A stretch of DNA of 7,117 nucleotides, taken from an uncultured Eubacteriales bacterium. GTDB taxonomy: Bacteria > Bacillota > Clostridia > Oscillospirales > Acutalibacteraceae. Below, in pieces: positions 1 to 5,610 of the stretch; position 1 is the stretch's first letter, and every line of letters starts with the position of its first letter. The notes beneath the pieces are model-generated. The model did no database searches and was not told where the DNA came from. It saw nothing but the letters and a program-made list of their open reading frames with translations. A program made the position numbers and the translations under genes. Where the stretch lies: NCBI GenBank assembly GCA_934643185.1, contig CAKUBN010000083.1, positions 1 through 7,117 on the forward strand. Reading direction: 5' to 3'.

Positions 1-3
1 AAA

Positions 4-92
4 TGGCGGAGGAGAAGAGATTCGAACTCTTGGTCCCTTACGAGATCACTAGTTTTCAAGACTAGCTCCTTAAACCACTCGGACACTCCTCC
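4..92 (-). tRNA. tRNA-Ser(TGA), CCA end encoded
   Basis: Read on the minus strand, this folds as a complete class II tRNA. The 7-bp acceptor stem GGAGGAG/CTCCTCC is perfect, followed by discriminator G and an encoded CCA (plus-strand 4-6). The anticodon arm is CTAGT-CTTGAAA-ACTAG, with anticodon TGA at plus-strand 56-58. The T arm is AAGAG-TTCGAAT-CTCTT. The long variable arm between the anticodon and T arms is typical of serine tRNAs. It decodes UCA, and by wobble other UCN codons. It lies 73 nt downstream of tRNA-Gln on the same strand and has its own promoter. Confidence 0.97.
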
Positions 93-96
93 GTGT

Positions 97-140
97 TTGA
101 CAACGTTATTAACTATATCATGTAAATAAACGTTTGTCAA
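97..140. repeat. imperfect inverted repeat around the tRNA-Ser promoter
   Basis: The left arm TTGACAACGTTATT (97-110) and the right arm AATAAACGTTTGTCAA (125-140) are reverse complements except for two single-base insertions in the right arm. The right arm covers the -35 hexamer of the tRNA-Ser promoter and the left arm spans the probable start site. Most of the dyad therefore lies upstream of transcription and would act as DNA, not as an RNA hairpin. It could be an operator-like symmetry or a chance effect in AT-rich DNA. Confidence 0.5.
112..140 (-). promoter_or_regulatory. sigma-A-type promoter of tRNA-Ser
   Basis: On the minus strand a perfect -35 TTGACA (plus 135-140) is followed by a 17-nt spacer and -10 TATAGT (plus 112-117). 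A TG one base upstream of the -10 makes it an extended -10. Initiation would fall near 105, giving a leader of about a dozen bases before the mature 5' end at 92. The promoter sits in the short gap after tRNA-Gln, so tRNA-Ser need not depend on read-through. Confidence 0.8.
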
Positions 141-165
141 TATTTTTTTGGGTTGCATAATCATT

Positions 166-239
166 TGGCTGCGGTACTAGGATTCGAACCCAGACAAACA
201 GAGTCAGAGTCTGCTGTGCTACCATTACACAATACCGCT
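166..239 (-). tRNA. tRNA-Gln(CTG), CCA end encoded
   Basis: On the minus strand this folds as a 71-nt tRNA plus an encoded CCA (plus 166-168). The anticodon arm is GCAGA-CTCTGAC-TCTGT, with anticodon CTG at plus-strand 205-207, which decodes CAG. The D arm is GTGT/GCAC with the conserved GG in its loop. The T arm is CTGGG-TTCGAAT-CCTAG with one G-T wobble. The acceptor stem AGCGGTA/TACCGCA pairs at six positions but has an A1-A72 mismatch at the first, where tRNA-Gln usually has the weak U1-A72 pair. The base just upstream (-1) is U and could wobble with discriminator G73. Otherwise the molecule looks intact. Confidence 0.95.
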
Positions 240-294
240 ATCTGTTTCGCTGTCTTTCTTTCGTTTCGTTTGTTTCCGTCGGACAACGTAGTCT

Positions 295-322
295 ATTATA
301 GCAGATATTCGGGAAAAGTCAA
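295..322 (-). promoter_or_regulatory. strong sigma-A-type promoter of tRNA-Gln (and tRNA-Ser)
   Basis: On the minus strand -35 TTGACT (plus 317-322) is followed by a 16-nt spacer and a perfect -10 TATAAT (plus 295-300). The TGC directly before the -10 is an extended -10 element. Initiation would fall near 288, leaving a leader of about 50 nt before the tRNA-Gln 5' end at 239. Directly upstream (about 324-360) lie alternating A and T tracts resembling an UP element, as is common at stable-RNA promoters. No U-rich terminator is visible between the two tRNAs, so this promoter may also feed tRNA-Ser. Confidence 0.88.
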
Positions 323-383
323 CCCTTTTTTCAAAAAAACTTTAAAAATTTGAAATTTATTTTTTGAGTGAGAATTAAGACGT

Positions 384-416
384 GCAAAAAAGCGCGGAAT
401 TATGCGGTTTTTTTGC
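384..416 (-). terminator. weak candidate terminator after ispE
   Basis: Five bases beyond the ispE stop codon on the minus strand there is an inverted repeat: GCAAAAAA at plus 384-391 pairs with TTTTTTGC at 409-416. A short inner CGC/GCG stem closes an 8-nt loop. On the minus strand the A tract precedes the hairpin and the T tract follows, which is terminator-like. The GC core is only about 3 bp with an internal mismatch, so it would be inefficient alone. Its A/T symmetry would permit limited function in either direction. Confidence 0.4.
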
Positions 417-420
417 CTTT

Positions 421-1287
421 TCAGCCGTTTACGGGCTCTGCCAAAAAACACGCGCCGAATGCCTGCGGCATACGCTTTGCGGCATTTTCCGCCAAGCTTT
501 TTTCAGAAAAAATTCCAAAAACCGCGGAGCCGCTGCCGGTCATCAATGCATTTAACGCCCCGTTTTCGCACAGATATTTTTTTATCTCCTGCACAACGGA
601 GATCTGCAGCGCATCGTCAAACCGATTTCCGAGCGCGTTTGCAATTTCCTCAATCGAGCGATGCTCTACCGCGCGCACCATACCCGGCGTGTAGCGCATG
701 CCGCCGTCCGGCACATTATCGCACGCACGGTACGCTTCCGGCGTGCTCACGCCCACGTCCGGCTTCACAACGACAAGGTAACACTTCGGTATCTCTGCCA
801 GCGGCAGCAACTGCTCACCAATGCCAAGGCAGCGATATGTGCCGTTTAAAATGCAGAACGGCACATCTGCACCGATGCGCAAACCGAGATACAAAAGCTC
901 TGCCATATTGAGCGGCTCCTCCCCTGCTTCTGCGCACAGATGATTCAATAATTTCAGCACGGCTGCTGCATCCGCACTGCCGCCGCCCATGCCCGCCTGA
1001 TCCGGTATATGCTTTTCAATATAAATATCTGCGCCGAACGGCACACCGGTAGCGTCAAAATAATACTGCGCAGCCTTGTATGCCGTGTTGCGCCCGTCGC
1101 ACGGGATGTGCGGCTTCGAGCACTTGAGTATAACCTCCCCCGTATCGTTCAGCGTCACGCGCACACGGTCGCAGAGAGACACGGACTGCATCACCATGTC
1201 GACCGTGTGGTAGCCGTCCTCGCGCCGCCCGGTAATATCGAGCGATAAGTTGATTTTTGCATACGCATTACATTCGGCTGTGTTCAT
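421..1287 (-). CDS. ispE: 4-diphosphocytidyl-2-C-methyl-D-erythritol kinase (IspE)
   Basis: A 288-residue cytoplasmic GHMP kinase that phosphorylates the 2-hydroxyl of CDP-methylerythritol with ATP, the fourth step of the MEP route to isoprenoid precursors. The N-terminal AYAKINLSLDI block carries Lys11 and the glycine-rich ATP loop AGMGGGSADAA spans about 98-108. RIGADVPF holds Asp141, and the C-terminal GSGSAVFG is at 251-258. Lys11 and Asp141 match the catalytic pair known from E. coli IspE (Lys10, Asp141), and the length is usual for the family. The ATG at 1287 is chosen because GGGAGGA lies 6 nt upstream and homologues begin just before AYAKIN. A TTG at 1311 in the same frame would overlap the preceding gene and lacks that site. 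It is the last gene of the cluster, 13 nt after the DUF362 gene. Confidence 0.96.
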   Translation of the reverse strand: MNTAECNAYAKINLSLDITGRREDGYHTVDMVMQSVSLCDRVRVTLNDTGEVILKCSKPHIPCDGRNTAYKAAQYYFDATGVPFGADIYIEKHIPDQAGMGGGSADAAAVLKLLNHLCAEAGEEPLNMAELLYLGLRIGADVPFCILNGTYRCLGIGEQLLPLAEIPKCYLVVVKPDVGVSTPEAYRACDNVPDGGMRYTPGMVRAVEHRSIEEIANALGNRFDDALQISVVQEIKKYLCENGALNALMTGSGSAVFGIFSEKSLAENAAKRMPQAFGACFLAEPVNG

Positions 1288-1293
1288 ATTCAG

Positions 1294-1300
1294 TCCTCCC
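1294..1300 (-). promoter_or_regulatory. ribosome binding site deciding the ispE start
   Basis: GGGAGGA on the minus strand, 6 nt before the ATG at 1287. It lies wholly in the 13-nt gap after the DUF362 stop codon, which supports the ATG over the upstream in-frame TTG. Confidence 0.85.
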
Positions 1301-2434
1301 TCATAGGTCAAACAGTGAAAACCGCTTGATATTGATGACGTGCTTCGGGCACATTTCGTGGCAGCAGAAGCAATGGATGCACTTGCTGTACTCGATGTGC
1401 GCCTTGTGCTCCCGCACCGTTATGGTGTGCTGCGGGCAGCTTTCCGCGCACTTGCCGCAGCCCACGCACTGTGCCGTGTTGATCTTCGGATACGGCGTTA
1501 AAATTCTCTTTGCAAGCGGCCGCATGAACTTTGGAACGCGTGTCGTAAAATCGATGCTGCTGGAGCGTGCACGCTTAAAATCGTGTACGACAATATTCTC
1601 AAAATCGTCACCAAGCACTTCGATCTCCGAAAGCTTTCCCGCACAAAGTCCGCGCTTCTGTGCGTTTTTGAGCACCAAAATTTCTTCGGGCTTCATATCG
1701 ATGAGCTTCGCGCCGATCATATCCGCTTCGTAGGGACTTTCAGACCCCACAAGTGCGCCGACAAAGCGTTTTTGGCCGCCCGTAGGTCCATCGCCCTCCA
1801 TGGCGTCTATCGCATCTATAATCGAGAAATCCGGGTGCACATATTCGCACAAATCGACGAGCATTTCCGCAAACGGCTCTTTTTCCGGGTAACGGCTGTG
1901 CAGCTCCGGCTTTAATAGCCCCGGCACCACACCGAAGAGATTCTTCACCGCGCCGGAATACCCCATCATGCCATGGGTCTTCAACTTCGCAATATCGATG
2001 ACGAGCGTCTCGCGCGGCCGCGCGAACAGCTCTGTGACGGTCAGCGTATTGCAGCGCTTGCCCTCCGGCAGCTGCACTGCCGTGCTCTTACACGCTGTAT
2101 ATAACGAAAAGCCGTATTTTTCCGCCGCTTCCGTATAGCCGCACGCGCGGAACGTGCCTTTCATGATAGACGTATTGTACGGCCCGCCGCCGCTTTCCGC
2201 CACCAGCACGTCCGCGCCCTGCCGCAGCAGGCAAATCGCGGCCGCAGCCGTCACATTCGGGTGCGTGATGATGGCCTCTTCCGGCGCAGAGCGCATGACG
2301 AGATTCGGCTTCAAAATAACGGTCATATGCGGTTTTATGCGGCCATAAAACGCCGAAGCGGTGAACATTGCATCCACCGCTTCGGTCAGCCGTTCTATGT
2401 CATAATCCGCAAGCCGCTTTACATACGCGCTCAC
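1301..2434 (-). CDS. DUF362 domain protein with C-terminal 2x[4Fe-4S] ferredoxin domain
   Basis: A 377-residue soluble protein. Residues about 1-300 form a DUF362 domain, seen in KPNLV (42-46), ESGGGPYN (80-87), the KLKTHGMMGYSGAVKNLFG block (150-168) and DAIDAMEGDGPTGG (207-220). The C-terminus holds two CxxCxxCxxxCP motifs (Cys323/326/329/333 and Cys352/355/358/362), the bacterial ferredoxin pattern for two 4Fe-4S clusters. An extra Cys357 lies inside the second motif. No signal peptide or membrane segment is seen. The family's biochemical role is not established; a redox or electron-transfer function is inferred from the clusters. The GTG at 2434 is preferred because it overlaps the aminotransferase stop by 4 nt (GTGA) and has GAAGGAG 5 nt upstream. 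An ATG further upstream would add 32 residues read from inside the preceding gene. The position between an aminotransferase and ispE implies co-transcription but does not fix a function. Confidence 0.93.
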   Translation of the reverse strand: MSAYVKRLADYDIERLTEAVDAMFTASAFYGRIKPHMTVILKPNLVMRSAPEEAIITHPNVTAAAAICLLRQGADVLVAESGGGPYNTSIMKGTFRACGYTEAAEKYGFSLYTACKSTAVQLPEGKRCNTLTVTELFARPRETLVIDIAKLKTHGMMGYSGAVKNLFGVVPGLLKPELHSRYPEKEPFAEMLVDLCEYVHPDFSIIDAIDAMEGDGPTGGQKRFVGALVGSESPYEADMIGAKLIDMKPEEILVLKNAQKRGLCAGKLSEIEVLGDDFENIVVHDFKRARSSSIDFTTRVPKFMRPLAKRILTPYPKINTAQCVGCGKCAESCPQHTITVREHKAHIEYSKCIHCFCCHEMCPKHVINIKRFSLFDL

Positions 2435-3603
2435 TTTAACTCCTTCAAAAATGCGCCGATGCGGTTCAGCGCCTCTGCAAGGTGCTTGCTGGAATACGCA
2501 TACGAAATGCGTACAAAGCCCTCGCCGCACGCACCGAATGCCGAGCCCGGCACCACCGCGACGTGTTTATCGTAGATGAGACGCTCACAAAATTCATCGG
2601 ACGTCATACCGGTGGACTGAATGGACGGGAACACGTAAAACGCGCCCTCCGGCTCAAAGCAGGTAAGGCCGAGACGGTTGAGCCCATCCACAATCAAACG
2701 ACGGCGCATGTCGTACTGGTCGCGCATTTCGGCAATGTCGTCATCACCGTTTTTCAGCGCTTCGATTGCCGCGTACTGCGACATCGTCGGGGCACTCATA
2801 ATGCCGTACTGGTGCAGCTTCGTCATCGGGGAAATAATCTCCTTCGGACCCGCCGCGTAGCCCATGCGCCAACCCGTCATCGCATATGTCTTCGAGAAGC
2901 CGTTGATGACGATGGTGCGCTCCTTCATGCCCGGCAGCGACGCAATGGAGACGTGCGGCTCGCCGCCGTAAGTCAGCTCACTGTAAATCTCATCGGAAAG
3001 CACGATGAGGTCATGGCGAATGATAATTTCGCTCAGCGCTTTCAAATGCTCGCGGCGCATCACGGCACCCGTGGGGTTATTCGGATACGGGAAAATAAGC
3101 ACCTTCGTCTTGTCTGTAATGGCGTTTTCAAGTTCTTCGGGCGTCAAGCGGAATTCGTTTTCCGCTTTCGTTGCGATGGAAACCGGCACGCCGCCCGCCA
3201 TACGGGTCAGCGGGTCGTAGCACACAAAGCACGGCTCCGGGATAATAACCTCATCGCCCTCGCCCACAAGGCAGCGCAGCGCCATATCGATAGCCTCGCT
3301 GCCGCCAACGGTGACAAGAATATCGGTAGCTGCGGTGTATTCCAGGTCATATTTGCGCTTTAAAAAGCGGCAGATCTCCTCGCGCAGCGCCATCAGGCCG
3401 CGGTTCGGGGTGTAGCGCGTTCTGCCCTTTTCCAGCGTCGTGATACCCTCCTCGCGGATATGCCACGGGGTGAAAAAATCCGGCTCGCCGATGGAAAGAG
3501 AGATCACGTCCTCCATTTCGTTTGCAATGTCAAAAAAGCGGCGGATACCGGAGGGCTTAATCACGCGCGCACGGTCGTTCAGGTATTTGCTGTAATCAAT
3601 CAC
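2431..3603 (-). CDS. class I/II PLP-dependent aminotransferase, AlaT-like
   Basis: A 390-residue fold-type I aminotransferase transferring an amino group from an amino acid to a 2-oxo acid via pyridoxal phosphate. Visible hallmarks are the N-terminal KPSGIRRFFD block (16-25), VGGSEA (99-104), FPYPNNPTG (171-179), SDEIY (203-207) with Asp204 and Tyr207 for the cofactor, GFSKTYAMTGWR with Schiff-base Lys238, and FVRIS with Arg365 expected to bind the substrate carboxylate. Length is normal for the AspC/PatA family. The GTG start at 3603 is preferred: AGAGGA lies 10 nt upstream, the protein then opens MIDYSKYLN like relatives, and the overlap with the Lrp gene is only 8 nt. Upstream ATGs would add 10 or 15 residues. 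The Lrp-type gene directly upstream parallels alaR-alaT of B. subtilis, so alanine:2-oxoglutarate transamination is the best guess; aspartate or aromatic substrates remain possible. Confidence 0.92.
   Translation of the reverse strand: MIDYSKYLNDRARVIKPSGIRRFFDIANEMEDVISLSIGEPDFFTPWHIREEGITTLEKGRTRYTPNRGLMALREEICRFLKRKYDLEYTAATDILVTVGGSEAIDMALRCLVGEGDEVIIPEPCFVCYDPLTRMAGGVPVSIATKAENEFRLTPEELENAITDKTKVLIFPYPNNPTGAVMRREHLKALSEIIIRHDLIVLSDEIYSELTYGGEPHVSIASLPGMKERTIVINGFSKTYAMTGWRMGYAAGPKEIISPMTKLHQYGIMSAPTMSQYAAIEALKNGDDDIAEMRDQYDMRRRLIVDGLNRLGLTCFEPEGAFYVFPSIQSTGMTSDEFCERLIYDKHVAVVPGSAFGACGEGFVRISYAYSSKHLAEALNRIGAFLKELK
2440..2446 (-). promoter_or_regulatory. ribosome binding site deciding the DUF362 GTG start
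   Basis: GAAGGAG on the minus strand, 5 nt before the GTG at 2434 and inside the last codons of the aminotransferase gene. The GTGA stop/start overlap suggests translational coupling. Confidence 0.8.
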
Positions 3604-4096
3604 AAAGGTTGCTTCCTCTCTCGTCAATCTCATCGTAGTCGGTGACAAAGTCCACGCCGCCGTCCTTATATTTCGTCAGAATAAAGTGCGTGGCAGTGGA
3701 GAGCACACCGTCGATCGGCGCGAGGCGCTTTGCAACGAACATCGCGATCTCAGACATGGTATTCGCCGTAACCGTTACGGCAAGGTCAAAGCCGCCGGAC
3801 ATCAGGCAGACGCTTTCCACCTCGGGGAAGGCCTTTACGCGTGCAGCAAGCTCATCAAAGCCGGAGTCCTTCTTCGGCGTAACGCGCAGCTCAATGAGTG
3901 CACTTGCGCGGTGCACATCCGTACGCTCCCAGTTGATGAGCGTGCGGTAGCCCTTGATGACGCCGTCTTTTTCAAACTTATGAATGGCGGCCGCCACTTC
4001 GGCTTCGGTCATATCCAGCATAACGGCAAGCTCCTGCACGGTCAGCTTGGCATCATCCTGCAAGAGCTTTAAAAGCTTTTCCATTTTCTTATCCAT
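3596..4096 (-). CDS. Lrp/AsnC family transcriptional regulator
   Basis: A 166-residue regulator with the standard two-domain layout. Residues 1 to about 55 form a winged helix-turn-helix (LTVQELAVMLDMTEAEV followed by IHKFEKDGVIKGY). Residues about 65-143 form the RAM effector domain, with SGGFDLAVTV (100-109) at the amino-acid-sensing region of the family. A tail of about 20 mostly acidic residues follows the RAM domain. Family members usually form dimers or octamers on DNA and respond to amino acids. The ATG at 4096 has AAGGGA 9 nt upstream. The 3' end overlaps the aminotransferase gene by 8 nt, so the two are probably translated together. By analogy with B. subtilis AlaR it may control its own aminotransferase gene in response to alanine; that ligand is inferred, not seen. 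Confidence 0.92.
   Translation of the reverse strand: MDKKMEKLLKLLQDDAKLTVQELAVMLDMTEAEVAAAIHKFEKDGVIKGYRTLINWERTDVHRASALIELRVTPKKDSGFDELAARVKAFPEVESVCLMSGGFDLAVTVTANTMSEIAMFVAKRLAPIDGVLSTATHFILTKYKDGGVDFVTDYDEIDERGSNLCD
3612..3619 (-). promoter_or_regulatory. ribosome binding site deciding the aminotransferase GTG start
   Basis: AGAGGAAG on the minus strand, with its GGA 10 nt before the GTG at 3603 and inside the 3' end of the Lrp-type gene. The in-frame ATG codons at 3633 and 3648 have no comparable purine-rich site. Confidence 0.65.
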
Positions 4097-4121
4097 GGTG
4101 TTTTATCCCTTCTGTTTTTAT

Positions 4122-4127
4122 TTTATA
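4122..4127 (-). promoter_or_regulatory. possible -10 element for the Lrp-aminotransferase-DUF362-ispE genes
   Basis: TATAAA on the minus strand lies just downstream of the 4130-4154 hairpin and about 26 nt before the Lrp-type ATG. That would give a short leader carrying AAGGGA. No good -35 hexamer is found at 16-18 nt, since that position falls inside the hairpin arm, so the promoter would be weak or activator-dependent. It may simply be AT-rich spacer. Confidence 0.3.
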
Positions 4128-4129
4128 AG

Positions 4130-4154
4130 GCCTGCTGTACCTTTTGCAGCAGGC
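4130..4154 (-). terminator. hairpin between the phosphatase and Lrp genes (leaky terminator, attenuator or operator)
   Basis: GCCTGCTG (4130-4137) and CAGCAGGC (4147-4154) form a perfect 8-bp stem with a 9-nt loop, 13 nt after the phosphatase stop codon. In the minus-strand transcript it is followed by CTTATAAAATAAAA and not a run of U, so it is not a classical intrinsic terminator. It could partly terminate, protect the 3' end of the upstream message, or serve as a dyad bound by the regulator encoded next. Confidence 0.5.
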
Positions 4155-4167
4155 AGTGTAATCTGTT

Positions 4168-5001
4168 TTATTCGATTGGCACCTGTACCGGCTTGCGCTC
4201 TACAAACACGGTGTACTCCTTGTAGCCGATGTCGCTCAAAAGCTCCATGGCTTCCTCTACGCCGCTTGCAATGTTCTCCGTGCAGTGTGCATCCGCGCCG
4301 ATGGTGACAAGCTTACCGCCAAGCTCCTTATAGCGCGAGTAGACCTCGCGGTCGGGCAGCTTCGGCGCATTCGTGCGCAAAATACGGGAGGTGTTGAACT
4401 CCAGCGCGATGTCCGACTTGATGAGCGCTTTTAAAACCGCGTCCAGCTCGTCCTGATACGGCTTGTAGCTGGGCGTTTCCCCCGCCTTACACATGTAGCG
4501 CAGCGGGTAGGTGATGTGCGCCAGTGTATCGAACTTGCCCCACTCCACCATTTCAAGGCTCTCCGCAAAGTAGGCGTGCAAAGCGTTGTCGATCTCCTGC
4601 TCGGTGGGATTATGCTCGCCGATGTGGTAAAAATCGTCGTGATCGCGAATGTTGTGCAGCGAACCGATTACCACGTCGTAGTCGCGCCCCGTAAGCGCAT
4701 CGTGTGCTGCATTTAGGTCCTGCAGAGGCTGGCCGAGCTCAATGCCGCGCAAAAGCTTCAAATTCGGAAAACGTTCCTGATTTTGCAACAGCTCCGCATA
4801 GGACTGACGTACGACATCGTAATACCGTCCGCCGGGAATGTGCGGCACGTTCATGTACTGGTTGCACTCGCAGTGGTCGGTCACGGCGTAGTAAACCAGA
4901 CCCATCTCGATGGCGTTCATGCACATATCGCGCATGTTGCGGGTGCCATCGAACGAGCAGTTGGAATGGCTGTGACAATCGGATATATTTTTGTAACGCA
5001 A
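4168..5001 (-). CDS. hisJ: PHP-family histidinol-phosphatase (HisJ/HisK type)
   Basis: A 277-residue PHP-domain metallophosphatase, most likely removing phosphate from L-histidinol phosphate in histidine biosynthesis. The metal ligands expected of the family are all present: DCHSH (His10, His12), TDHCE (Asp42, His43), GIELG (Glu88), GSLHN (His116), LAHI (His162) and GADAH (Asp237, His239). No membrane or export signal is seen. Translation starts at a TTG (5001) with AAGGGG 8 nt upstream; an ATG overlapping that site is out of frame. The length fits HisJ-type enzymes. No other his genes are in the window, so a related role on another phosphoester cannot be excluded. It leads the minus-strand cluster, 71 nt before the Lrp-type gene and separated from it by a hairpin. 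Confidence 0.9.
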   Translation of the reverse strand: MRYKNISDCHSHSNCSFDGTRNMRDMCMNAIEMGLVYYAVTDHCECNQYMNVPHIPGGRYYDVVRQSYAELLQNQERFPNLKLLRGIELGQPLQDLNAAHDALTGRDYDVVIGSLHNIRDHDDFYHIGEHNPTEQEIDNALHAYFAESLEMVEWGKFDTLAHITYPLRYMCKAGETPSYKPYQDELDAVLKALIKSDIALEFNTSRILRTNAPKLPDREVYSRYKELGGKLVTIGADAHCTENIASGVEEAMELLSDIGYKEYTVFVERKPVQVPIE

Positions 5002-5009
5002 AAGATCAT

Positions 5010-5015
5010 CCCCTT
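5010..5015 (-). promoter_or_regulatory. ribosome binding site supporting the TTG start of the phosphatase
   Basis: AAGGGG on the minus strand, 8 nt before the TTG at 5001. No in-frame ATG with a better site exists before the DCHSH motif, so TTG is the sensible start. Confidence 0.7.
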
Positions 5016-5043
5016 AAAGCACTTCGACCTGTATGCTCAAAAC

Positions 5044-5078
5044 AATATACAAATTGATTTTAACACAATAAAAATCAT
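5044..5078 (-). promoter_or_regulatory. candidate promoter of the minus-strand cluster
   Basis: Two overlapping possibilities are seen on the minus strand. One is an extended -10, TGT-TAAAAT (hexamer at plus 5057-5062), with only a poor -35 (TTCCAA) 17 nt upstream. The other is -10 TATATT (plus 5044-5049) with TTTATT 17 nt upstream. Either would give a leader of roughly 35-50 nt before the phosphatase TTG start. The sequence does not decide between them. Confidence 0.4.
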
Positions 5079-5219
5079 TTTGGAATACCCAAAGCACAAG
5101 TTTTGCAACTTTTCGCCTAAAAACGCATGGTAAAGCGATGTGAAAGTTTCTTCCGATTTCCCCGCACCGTACCTTTTTGATTTTTACACCGCTATTTCCC
5201 ACAAAACACCTTTTAAACC

Positions 5220-5248
5220 TTGACAGCGCCCCACATTTGATAGATAAT
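5220..5248 (+). promoter_or_regulatory. near-consensus sigma-A promoter of the ACT-DUF711 genes
   Basis: A perfect -35 TTGACA (5220-5225), a 17-nt spacer and -10 GATAAT (5243-5248) give a near-consensus housekeeping promoter. Initiation near 5255 would leave a leader of about 55 nt before the ATG at 5311. Confidence 0.88.
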
Positions 5249-5310
5249 AAAGGAATAGAAAACCACAGCAAAGCGCTTTTATGTTTTGCAGGAAAGGGTA
5301 GGGTCATTTT

Positions 5311-5580
5311 ATGAAAGCAGTCATCACCGTGATCGGAAAAGATATGGTCGGCATTCTCGCGAAAATCTCCACCGTATGCGCAGAAAAAGGCATCAATGTC
5401 ATTGAAGTCACACAGTCCATCTTGCAGGATATGTTCGCCATGATCATGATCGTAGACATCCGTGCTGCGACCGTGCCGATCAGCGAGCTCTCCGATGAAT
5501 TCGATACGCTTGGCGAAAAGCTCGGCCTGAAGATCCATGTTATGCACGAGGACGTTTTCAACTCCATGCACAGAATCTAA
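5311..5580 (+). CDS. ACT domain-containing protein (UPF0237 type)
   Basis: An 89-residue protein that is essentially a single ACT domain. It opens with the strand MKAVITVIG followed by the KDMVGILAKIS turn-helix (10-20, Gly14), then GINVIEVTQSIL (27-38), a second strand pair FAMIMIVDI (42-50), the helix ISELSDEFDTLGEKL and a last strand LKIHVMHED. ACT domains of this fold bind amino acids and usually regulate a partner protein. Here no catalytic domain is attached, so it probably acts in trans. The start has GGAAAGGG and GTAGGG stretches upstream in good position. It is followed after 30 nt by the DUF711 gene; the same pair occurs in other Firmicutes, for example Streptococcus pneumoniae. The amino acid bound is unknown, and a GcvR-like regulatory role is only a family analogy. 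Confidence 0.94.
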   Translation: MKAVITVIGKDMVGILAKISTVCAEKGINVIEVTQSILQDMFAMIMIVDIRAATVPISELSDEFDTLGEKLGLKIHVMHEDVFNSMHRI

Positions 5581-5610
5581 ATCTATTACCGAAAGGCCGG
5601 GAATGAAACT

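Larger units (their letters stand above)
5002..5310. other. divergent intergenic region
   Basis: This 309-nt non-coding stretch separates the minus-strand phosphatase cluster from the plus-strand ACT-DUF711 genes. Its right half holds the strong plus promoter and the left end holds weaker minus-strand promoter candidates. A perfect 10-bp palindrome, AAAGCGCTTT, sits at 5270-5279 in the probable ACT 5' leader. Between about 5100 and 5210 I see no gene, RNA fold or repeat that I can support. Confidence 0.7.

Noticed and set aside
1..240. Possible genomic-island attachment site at the tRNA genes
   Set aside because: No integrase gene and no duplicated tRNA 3' end are present in the window. tRNA genes alone do not support an att site.
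153..353. A 66-codon plus-strand open frame across the tRNA-Gln gene and its promoter
   Set aside because: It is the complement of a folded tRNA and its promoter, so a coding role is very unlikely.
402..911. A 169-codon plus-strand open frame opposite ispE
   Set aside because: Its Arg/Pro/Ala-rich translation has no motif and it covers the conserved C-terminal half of IspE on the other strand.
2482..3363. A 293-codon plus-strand open frame inside the aminotransferase gene
   Set aside because: It is antisense to conserved PLP-enzyme sequence and the product is rich in Arg, His and Ala with no domain. It is a codon-bias shadow.
5100..5310. Possible riboswitch or T-box leader before the ACT or phosphatase gene
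   Set aside because: No conserved T-box, glycine or lysine riboswitch core is recognisable, and the predicted leaders (about 35-55 nt) are too short for most classes.
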